A stretch of 5,864 nucleotides of DNA from an uncultured Acholeplasma sp. Its GTDB lineage: Bacteria; Bacillota_I; Bacilli_A; Acholeplasmatales; Acholeplasmataceae. The translations under genes and the position numbers were made by a program. The DNA is taken from positions 1 through 5,864 of the forward strand of contig CALGYU010000061.1 in assembly GCA_937934685.1 (NCBI GenBank), read 5' to 3'. Within the stretch, counting starts at the first letter, position 1. Each line of letters begins with the position of its first letter. The notes beneath the pieces are model-generated. The model made no database searches. It was not told where the DNA came from and worked only from the letters and a program-made list of their open reading frames with translations. Positions 1-4,469 of this stretch are shown piece after piece.

Positions 1-1354
1 AAATACCTGCTTTTGTGAATTTAATGCCTTTAAGATTGGTTTTTTCATTGTTTGCTGTGTTTTGAATGTTGATGTTAACATCTGCATAAACTTGGCTAAT
101 TTCGCTGGCTGACTTACCTACAATACCACCTACATTAACCTCACTGTTGCTGGCTGTTTGTCCTTCGGTTAATTTGCTTTCAAATTTTGTTTGATTGATA
201 TTAATTTCACCTTGGTAGTAAAGATTCGTTTGGGTTCCACTAATTGATAATCCTCCAATGATGCCCCCAATATTTAAGGTTCTATTTTTACCACTTTCTT
301 CAACGTGGACAAAGTTCACATTGGTGGTATTATTTGTTACTATAACATTTTGAATACGATTGATTTTTTTATTAGATTCATCGTTATATCTTCCAACCAA
401 GCTACCTACATAAGCAGTAGATAAGTTTCTTGTGATGTCAAGATCAATATCTAGGCCATCAATGGTGATGTCTTTGAATTTACCCTTGGCATTTCCTGCT
501 ACAGCGCCTAAATATAATGTACCAACTGTGCTGTAGTGGGTGTATTCTATTTTACTGTTTTTAATATGGATACCTTCAAAAATCACACTGGTGTTAAAAG
601 CGTTATGTGCAACAATTGAAACATAGCTAGTTCCTGCATATGAATTGTTTTTGCTATTGATGTATACATTGTCTAATGTAAGATTTTTAATGGTGCCGCT
701 AACTCTACCAAATAAGGAAACTTCTCCCTTGTTGGTATTAAGAACTTCAACATTTCTAATGGTTTTCCCATTGCCGTCAAAAGTACCTTTAAATTCTTTA
801 CCGTTAAAGATTGATGTGAGTAAAACTTCGTTTTGCATATCAATATCGGCAGCTAATTTATAGTAGGTTTTAAGTAAAACATCTTTTCTATATTCAATGT
901 TTCCACTTTCGCCTTCTATTTCTTCTTTTTGCATGGTTTCATATAAAGTCATTAAATCTTGTTTGTTGTTAATTAAATATGGATTCTCCACTGAACTACC
1001 GTCAACTAAGGTTGTTTTGTGATCTTTATATAAAGTTACTAAATCTTTACCCGAAGTCGCAAACACTTCCACAAGATAGGTTGTGTTTTCTTTTAGTCTG
1101 GTGACTTCAAAAGCTTCTCCTGATTTGATACCAACTTTACTAGAAACAACTTTTCCATCTAAAGATAGGTTCATATACATGCTATCTTTAACAATTTTAT
1201 CTGTTTCTGTATCCCATGTAATAACAAAACTTAACGATTGATAGTTTGGTTCATATTTTTCAATTTTAAAATTAATATCTAGTGGACTAAACCCACAAGC
1301 CATAAGTGAAAACGCGGCTAAAAGGGTTATGAGGATTGCTGTGATTTTTTTCAT
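1..1354 (-). CDS. Surface lipoprotein with Fn3-like region and GLUG-type beta-helix repeats (3' end beyond window)
   Basis: The frame is open from an ATG at 1354 to the window edge, giving 451 codons without a stop, so the C-terminus is missing. The N-terminus is a lipoprotein signal peptide: MKK, a hydrophobic stretch, then the lipobox L-M-A-C with the lipidated Cys at residue 20. Residues about 30-118 resemble a fibronectin type III domain (ITW near 45-47, then L-x-E-N-T-T-Y near 88-93). From about 124 comes the arrangement typical of GLUG/right-handed beta-helix surface proteins: NPYLI, then YKLAADIDM (165-173), then FKGTFDGNGKTIRNV (188-202). At least five repeats with a glycine-rich core follow: VSLFGRVSG (212-220), YLGAVAG (281-287), YVGSLVG (315-321), IGGIIGG (362-368) and VGGIVG (408-413). 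The protein is probably anchored outside the membrane; ligand and function are unknown. The start is well supported by AAAGGAG five bases upstream. It begins 10 bases after gltX, with no visible promoter between them. Confidence 0.88.
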   Translation of the reverse strand, partial: MKKITAILITLLAAFSLMACGFSPLDINFKIEKYEPNYQSLSFVITWDTETDKIVKDSMYMNLSLDGKVVSSKVGIKSGEAFEVTRLKENTTYLVEVFATSGKDLVTLYKDHKTTLVDGSSVENPYLINNKQDLMTLYETMQKEEIEGESGNIEYRKDVLLKTYYKLAADIDMQNEVLLTSIFNGKEFKGTFDGNGKTIRNVEVLNTNKGEVSLFGRVSGTIKNLTLDNVYINSKNNSYAGTSYVSIVAHNAFNTSVIFEGIHIKNSKIEYTHYSTVGTLYLGAVAGNAKGKFKDITIDGLDIDLDITRNLSTAYVGSLVGRYNDESNKKINRIQNVIVTNNTTNVNFVHVEESGKNRTLNIGGIIGGLSISGTQTNLYYQGEININQTKFESKLTEGQTASNSEVNVGGIVGKSASEISQVYADVNINIQNTANNEKTNLKGIKFTKAGI

Positions 1355-1359
1355 ATAAT

Positions 1360-1366
1360 CTCCTTT
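1360..1366 (-). promoter_or_regulatory. Ribosome binding site of the lipoprotein gene, overlapping the gltX stop codon
   Basis: The minus strand reads TAAAGGAG: the gltX stop TAA (1367-1365) shares bases with the SD AAAGGAG (1366-1360). Five bases then separate it from the lipoprotein ATG at 1354. This fixes the lipoprotein start. It also means ribosomes finishing gltX end on the SD of the next gene, a geometry that favours translational coupling or reinitiation. Confidence 0.85.
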
Positions 1367-2696
1367 AGATTCCTTGAATGGTTTCTTCAATACGTTTGAT
1401 CACTTTTTCTTTACCCAATAATTTTAATGAGACGGGTAAACTTGGGCCGTGCATTTCGCCTGTAGTTGCGATTCTTGCAGGCATGAATAAAGCTTTACCT
1501 TTGGTGTTTGTGTCTTTTCCTACTTGTTTAATGGTTTGTTCAATTAAGGTTTCATCAAACTCAATTTGTAAGAATGCTTCTTTTAAAGCCCTTAACATGT
1601 CTTTACTGTTGTTTTCTACTAAAAACTGTTTGGCTTCTTCTGATAATGAAAATTCGTTATGGAAAAACTGGTGATGTAGTTCTGGTAGTTGTCCAATAAA
1701 CGTTAATCTATCTTGTAAAATACCAACCAGTGTTTCTAACCACTGGTCACTTTCAATGGCGATATTTTCTTTTTCAAAGTATGGTTTTGCCATTTGAGCC
1801 AATGTTTGTGTATCTAACATTTTAATGTATCGACTATTAATGTATGCTAGTTTTTCTTTATCAAACATAGCTGGTGCTTTTGATAGTCTGGTTTCATCAA
1901 ATAAATTGATGATTTCTTCTTTACTTAAAATTTCTTCTTCGCCTTTAGGTGAAAAACCAAGGAGTGAAATGAAGTTAAACATTGCTTCTGGTAAATAGCC
2001 TAGTTGAGCATAGTCACCGATAAATTGAATAACGTTGGTGTCTCTTTTACTTAGTTTTTTCTTTTGTTCGTTAACAATGATGGTCATGTGTCCAAAAATA
2101 GGAATTTCCCAGCCAAAAGCTTGATAAATCATTATTTGTTTTGGTGTGTTGGTGATGTGTTCTTCCCCTCTAAGGACATGTGATATTTCCATAAGGTGAT
2201 CATCGATTACTACCGCAAAGTTATAGGTTGGAATACCGTTGTCTTTCATGATGATCCAATCTTCTATTTCTTTACTTTCAAACTTTAAAGTCCCTCTGAC
2301 CATATCATCAAAACTATAGGTCACATCTTTAGGTACTTTAAAACGGATAGCGTATGTTTCACTATCTTCTCTATAGTCTTTATAAGCAAAGCCTTTTTCT
2401 AATAATTCTTCTGCATATTTTTTATATAACTCTAATCTTTCTAATTGGCGATAAGGGCCATATTTTCCGCCTTTATCTGGTGATTCATCCCAGTCTAATC
2501 CTAACCATCTTAAGTTAGTTAATTGAGACTCTTCTCCACCTTCTACGTTTCTTGCAATATCGGTGTCTTCTATTCTAATAATAAATTCCCCGTTATGATG
2601 TTTAGCAAATAAATAGTTAAATAATGCACTTCTAGCGTTACCTATATGTAGTAACCCTGTAGGACTTGGTGCATAACGAACACGTACTTTTTTCAT
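1365..2696 (-). CDS. gltX: Glutamyl-tRNA synthetase, compact form
   Basis: This cytoplasmic class I aminoacyl-tRNA synthetase charges tRNA-Glu (and, in many Gram-positives, also tRNA-Gln for later amidation) with glutamate using ATP. The Rossmann fold starts with YAPSPTG and the HIGH-type motif HIGN (17-20). IEDTD lies at 42-46, GPYRQ follows, and the KMSKS-type loop is KLSKR (214-218). The C-terminal tRNA anticodon-binding part ends with the conserved GKALFMPARIATTGEMHGP block near residue 410. The protein is 443 residues, about 40 fewer than the usual 480-490. The shortfall maps to one place: after GFAYKDY (102-108) the sequence passes in about eight residues to AIRFKVP (116-122). Typical bacterial enzymes carry there a segment of about 40 residues (AYKCY-x-TEEELEAEREEQ-type, through a PRY block). 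Both flanks and all catalytic motifs are intact, so it should be functional. The SD AAGGAAGG lies 10 bases before the ATG. A lipoprotein gene follows closely. Confidence 0.97.
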   Translation of the reverse strand: MKKVRVRYAPSPTGLLHIGNARSALFNYLFAKHHNGEFIIRIEDTDIARNVEGGEESQLTNLRWLGLDWDESPDKGGKYGPYRQLERLELYKKYAEELLEKGFAYKDYREDSETYAIRFKVPKDVTYSFDDMVRGTLKFESKEIEDWIIMKDNGIPTYNFAVVIDDHLMEISHVLRGEEHITNTPKQIMIYQAFGWEIPIFGHMTIIVNEQKKKLSKRDTNVIQFIGDYAQLGYLPEAMFNFISLLGFSPKGEEEILSKEEIINLFDETRLSKAPAMFDKEKLAYINSRYIKMLDTQTLAQMAKPYFEKENIAIESDQWLETLVGILQDRLTFIGQLPELHHQFFHNEFSLSEEAKQFLVENNSKDMLRALKEAFLQIEFDETLIEQTIKQVGKDTNTKGKALFMPARIATTGEMHGPSLPVSLKLLGKEKVIKRIEETIQGI

Positions 2697-2706
2697 ATTT
2701 TAACAA

Positions 2707-2715
2707 CCTTCCTTT
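2707..2715 (-). promoter_or_regulatory. Ribosome binding site of gltX
   Basis: AAAGGAAGG on the minus strand ends 10 bases before the gltX ATG at 2696. It is the only purine-rich SD-like stretch in this leader and supports the chosen start. Confidence 0.75.
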
Positions 2716-2726
2716 ACGCAAGTAAT

Positions 2727-2755
2727 ATTATACGATATTTTAGGGTTTTTAACAA
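2727..2755 (-). promoter_or_regulatory. Sigma-A-type promoter of gltX
   Basis: The minus strand shows a -35 box TTGTTA (2755-2750), a 17-base spacer and a consensus -10 box TATAAT (2732-2727). Transcription would start near 2720, giving a leader of about 24 nt that holds the gltX SD. It lies just downstream of the rpsI terminator, so gltX and the following lipoprotein gene form a separate unit from the ribosomal protein genes. Confidence 0.8.
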
Positions 2756-2770
2756 GACACACCGCCTTAT

Positions 2771-2799
2771 AAAAAAGAAAAGGACCCAAAATTGGGTCC
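2771..2799 (-). terminator. Intrinsic terminator after rpsI
   Basis: The minus-strand RNA forms a perfect hairpin from arms GGACCCAA and TTGGGTCC (2782-2799; effectively 7 bp around a four-base loop). It is followed by TTTTCTTTTTT (2781-2771). It starts 9 bases after the rpsI stop codon and closes the rplM-rpsI transcript. No comparable U-run follows the hairpin on the plus strand. Confidence 0.9.
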
Positions 2800-2808
2800 A
2801 TCCAACAA

Positions 2809-3204
2809 TTAACGTTTTGAGAATTGTGGTGCACGACGTGCTTTTCTTAAACCATATTTTTTACGTTCTTTAGAACGAGGATCTCTAGTTACTAGACCTG
2901 CTGGTTTTAAGATTGCTCTTAATTCTGGGTTTAATTCCATTAAAGCTCTTGTAATCCCTAAACGGATTGCTCCTGCTTGTCCTGTTAACCCACCACCGTT
3001 AACATTTGCAACAACGTCGTAGTTTCCAACGTTTTCTGTTAATGCTAATGGTTGTAATACGTCTAAGCGTGTTGCTGGTGAAGGTAGGTACTCTTCAAAT
3101 TCTCTACCATTGATAATAAATTTACCTGTACCAGTTGTTAGAATAACACGCGCAACTGAACTTTTACGACGTCCAGTGCCGAAATATTGAACTTTATTAG
3201 CCAT
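2809..3204 (-). CDS. rpsI: 30S ribosomal protein S9
   Basis: S9 is a small-subunit protein whose C-terminal tail reaches the P-site tRNA in the decoding centre. The 131-residue length is the family norm. Diagnostic blocks are all present: YFGTGRRKSSVARV (8-21), the central VNGGGLTGQAGAIRLGI stretch (68-84), the basic segment DPRSKERKKYGLRKARRAPQ, and the universal C-terminal SKR. It lies three bases after the rplM stop, and its SD is inside the end of rplM, giving the rplM-rpsI pair conserved across bacteria. A strong intrinsic terminator follows. No oddities were seen. Confidence 0.98.
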   Translation of the reverse strand: MANKVQYFGTGRRKSSVARVILTTGTGKFIINGREFEEYLPSPATRLDVLQPLALTENVGNYDVVANVNGGGLTGQAGAIRLGITRALMELNPELRAILKPAGLVTRDPRSKERKKYGLRKARRAPQFSKR

Positions 3205-3207
3205 GTG

Positions 3208-3636
3208 TTATACCTCCAAACTTTCTGGTTGTTGTGCTTGATGCTTATGATTAGGTCCTGCATAGACAAATAATTTGCCAGCCATTTTATCACCTAATTT
3301 TGTATGTGGTAACATACCTTGAACAGCTTTTTCCACAATACGTGTAGGGAATTTAGCCATTACGTCTTCTGCGCTTGTAGATTTTAAACCACCGCTGTAA
3401 CCGCTGTGGCTATAATACATTTTGTCAGACCATTTTTTTCCTGTTAATACAATTTTTTCTGCGTTAATTACAATCACATAGTCACCACAGTCTACATGAG
3501 GAGTGTAGGTTGGTTTATGCTTTCCTCTTAATACAGATGCAACTTGCGTTGCTAGACGTCCTAAAGTTTTACCTTCAGCGTCTACAACAAACCATTTTCT
3601 TTCAATGTTTTGTTCATTTGCCATAAATGTTTTCAT
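3208..3636 (-). CDS. rplM: 50S ribosomal protein L13
   Basis: L13 is an early-assembling large-subunit protein that binds 23S rRNA. The 142-residue protein has the family blocks in order: ERKWFVVDAEGKTLGRLAT (13-31), VLRGKHKPTYTPHVDCGDYV (35-54), INAEKIVLTGKKWSDKMYY, the GGLKS turn, VEKAVQGMLPHTKLGDKM, and the C-terminal VYAGPNHKHQAQQPE. I chose the ATG at 3636 (MKTFMAN) because AAGGAG (3651-3646) lies nine bases upstream and related L13 proteins have a similar short extension before MA. An out-of-frame ATG at 3643 is only two bases from the SD and meets a stop within ten codons. It heads the rplM-rpsI unit, with its own promoter and a structured leader. The last codons contain the rpsI SD. 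Confidence 0.98.
   Translation of the reverse strand: MKTFMANEQNIERKWFVVDAEGKTLGRLATQVASVLRGKHKPTYTPHVDCGDYVIVINAEKIVLTGKKWSDKMYYSHSGYSGGLKSTSAEDVMAKFPTRIVEKAVQGMLPHTKLGDKMAGKLFVYAGPNHKHQAQQPESLEV
3211..3218 (-). promoter_or_regulatory. rpsI ribosome binding site inside the end of rplM
   Basis: The last sense codons of rplM (Leu-Glu-Val) read TTGGAGGTA, so a strong GGAGGT-type SD is embedded in coding sequence. It lies about eight bases before the rpsI ATG at 3204. The intergenic gap is only three bases. This supports equimolar, coupled translation of L13 and S9. Confidence 0.8.
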
Positions 3637-3645
3637 TTTTCATTT

Positions 3646-3717
3646 CTCCTTATTACGTATAATCCTTAGTTTTTTAATAAGGGCTATGTGTGGATTTTTT
3701 TGTTTTTAAAACGTACC
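3646..3717 (-). promoter_or_regulatory. Structured rplM leader, candidate L13-type autoregulatory element
   Basis: The leader of about 80 nt has several mutually exclusive pairings. (1) CCUUAUUA (3682-3675) is a perfect 8-bp complement of UAAUAAGG (3655-3648), which includes part of the rplM SD. (2) The same CCUUA can instead pair with a nearer UAAGG (3668-3664), leaving the SD free. (3) UACGU near the 5' end (3715-3711) can pair with ACGUA just upstream of the SD (3658-3654). An L13 leader family is known in Firmicutes. I infer, but cannot confirm, that this is a member or analogue controlling rplM-rpsI translation. Confidence 0.45.
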
Positions 3718-3723
3718 TATCTA

Positions 3724-3752
3724 ATAATACTATAATGGACTTTAAAAGTCAA
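3724..3752 (-). promoter_or_regulatory. Strong sigma-A-type promoter of rplM-rpsI
   Basis: The minus strand shows -35 TTGACT (3752-3747), a spacer of exactly 17 bases and -10 TATTAT (3729-3724). Transcription should start at about 3717 (a G), roughly 80 bases before the rplM start. A short inverted repeat, GACTTT/AAAGTC around one base (3738-3750), overlaps the -35 box and spacer; whether anything binds it is unknown. No terminator is visible between pyrR and this promoter, so some read-through from pyrR is possible. Confidence 0.85.
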
Positions 3753-3769
3753 CATTTTTAATTGTCTTT

Positions 3770-4261
3770 TTAATCAATATAAACGGTTTGATTTTCTATG
3801 TCTACAATCACCTTTTCTGATTTGCTGGTTGGGATGTTTTTCCCTACAAAATCAGCTCTGATTGGAAGTTCCCTATGTCCTCTATCGACTAATACGGCTA
3901 GTTGAATTTTACTCGGTCTTTGATGATCCATGATGGCATCCATCGCAGCTCTTACCGATCTACCTGTGTATAAAACATCATCAACTAAAATAACGTTTTT
4001 GTTTTCTAGTTCTAATTGTTGTGTGCCTTTTTGTTCAAGTTTGACATCATCTCGATAGTTCGTGATGTCAATCCCTATAACAGGCACATCAATTTGAGCA
4101 AATTGTTTTAAATTTTCTTTAATGATGTTTGCTATTGGTAAGCCTTTTTTTAAAATACCGACTAGAATCAAATCTTCTAATTTAGAATGGGCTTCTATGA
4201 TTTCATGGGTCATTCTTTTTAATGTTCTTGAGAGTTGTTCGCTTGTTAAAATTTCTTTCAT
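3770..4261 (-). CDS. pyrR: PyrR: pyrimidine attenuation regulator / uracil phosphoribosyltransferase
   Basis: PyrR binds a hairpin in pyr mRNA leaders when UMP is high, causing termination. Many members also make UMP from uracil and PRPP. From the start chosen here the protein is 163 residues. Motifs, numbered from this start: ILVGILKKG (32-40), GIDITNYRDD (63-72), the PRPP-binding loop VILVDDVLYTGR (90-101) with its paired aspartates, and the PyrR-specific IQLAVLVDRGHRELPIRAD (119-137) followed by GKNIPTSKSE. An in-frame ATG at 4273 would add four residues. I prefer 4261 because GGTGA lies five bases before it, the upstream ATG has no SD, and the predicted transcription start (near 4271) falls at that upstream ATG. 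The gene diverges from the pyrP gene, whose leader carries a PyrR-binding loop. pyrR itself shows no attenuator, unlike the classical arrangement in which pyrR heads an attenuated operon. Confidence 0.96.
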   Translation of the reverse strand: MKEILTSEQLSRTLKRMTHEIIEAHSKLEDLILVGILKKGLPIANIIKENLKQFAQIDVPVIGIDITNYRDDVKLEQKGTQQLELENKNVILVDDVLYTGRSVRAAMDAIMDHQRPSKIQLAVLVDRGHRELPIRADFVGKNIPTSKSEKVIVDIENQTVYID

Positions 4262-4277
4262 TTTAATCACCATTTAT

Positions 4278-4283
4278 ATTATA
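4278..4283 (-). promoter_or_regulatory. Extended -10 promoter of pyrR
   Basis: The minus strand reads TGATATAAT, a consensus TATAAT (4283-4278) preceded by the TGn extension. No good -35 box is found at the usual distance (about AGTCTA), which is typical of extended -10 promoters. The expected start near 4271 would give a 5' leader of only about 10 nt before the ATG at 4261, containing just the GGTGA SD. Confidence 0.6.
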
Positions 4284-4305
4284 TCAAATTTTTTTCATTT
4301 TAGAC

Positions 4306-4333
4306 TTGCTTACTATTTTTATTGTGTTATAAT
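4306..4333 (+). promoter_or_regulatory. Promoter of the pyrP transcript
   Basis: The plus strand has a consensus -10 TATAAT (4328-4333) with a TGT extension directly upstream (4325-4327), and a partial -35 TTGCTT (4306-4311) at a 16-base spacing. Transcription would begin near 4340, just before the PyrR-binding loop, so the whole attenuator lies in the leader. It is back to back with the pyrR promoter. Confidence 0.75.
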
Positions 4334-4344
4334 TTTAGCAGACA

Positions 4345-4437
4345 GAGTCCTTTAAAAAACACCCGTGAGTGTTTCAAGGTATCGTATTCATTGCTGCCAT
4401 TATGGTAAGAGGACATCTATAGGTGTCCTCTTTTTTT
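4345..4437 (+). promoter_or_regulatory. PyrR-dependent transcription attenuator of pyrP (binding loop and antiterminator)
   Basis: The PyrR-binding loop (anti-antiterminator) is at 4349-4379. The lower stem is CCTT (4349-4352) with AAGG (4376-4379). There is an A-rich internal bulge on the 5' side. The upper 6-bp stem is AAACAC (4357-4362) with GTGTTT (4369-4374). The hexaloop CCGTGA (4363-4368) fits the CNGNGA consensus of known PyrR sites. The competing antiterminator pairs GUCCUUU (4347-4353) with AGAGGAC (4408-4414), which is most of the 5' arm of the terminator. High UMP with PyrR should stabilise the binding loop, free the terminator arm and stop transcription. Low UMP should allow read-through into the permease gene. 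Confidence 0.88.
4408..4437 (+). terminator. Attenuator terminator before the pyrP gene
   Basis: The perfect 8-bp stem AGAGGACA (4408-4415) / TGTCCTCT (4424-4431) has an eight-base loop, can be extended by T-G and C-G pairs, and is followed by a seven-T run (4431-4437). It ends about 18 bases before the pyrP SD, inside the leader, so it acts conditionally rather than as an operon end. Confidence 0.92.
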
Positions 4438-4455
4438 AAAGGATTCATAAAAAGA

Positions 4456-4462
4456 AAGGGAG
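4456..4462 (+). promoter_or_regulatory. Ribosome binding site of pyrP
   Basis: AAGGGAG lies seven bases before the ATG at 4470 and downstream of the attenuator terminator. It is a good match to the SD consensus and fixes the start codon. It does not take part in the attenuator pairings described above. Confidence 0.85.
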
Positions 4463-4469
4463 TTGTTTT

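Noticed and set aside
645..863. 72-residue plus-strand open frame
   Set aside because: It lies entirely opposite the lipoprotein gene, has no SD, and encodes a low-complexity Leu/Ser-rich product typical of an antisense shadow.
1378..1674. 98-residue plus-strand open frame
   Set aside because: It is antisense to the strongly conserved C-terminal part of gltX, and no family resemblance or SD was seen.
2761..2820. Bidirectional terminator for a plus-strand transcript
   Set aside because: The hairpin is symmetric, but the U-run exists only on the minus-strand side and no plus-strand gene precedes it.
3637..3643. Upstream ATG at 3643 as a regulatory leader peptide before rplM
   Set aside because: It gives only about nine codons out of frame, begins two bases from the SD, and shows no attenuation-like codon pattern.
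4122..4355. 77-residue plus-strand open frame with hydrophobic C-terminus
   Set aside because: It is antisense to the start of pyrR and runs through both promoters into the PyrR-binding loop. The hydrophobicity comes from T-rich intergenic DNA.
4397..4405. CCA-TTA-TGG mini-hairpin as a separate regulatory element
   Set aside because: It has only three pairs with a three-base loop. It sits in the linker between binding loop and terminator and is too weak to call.
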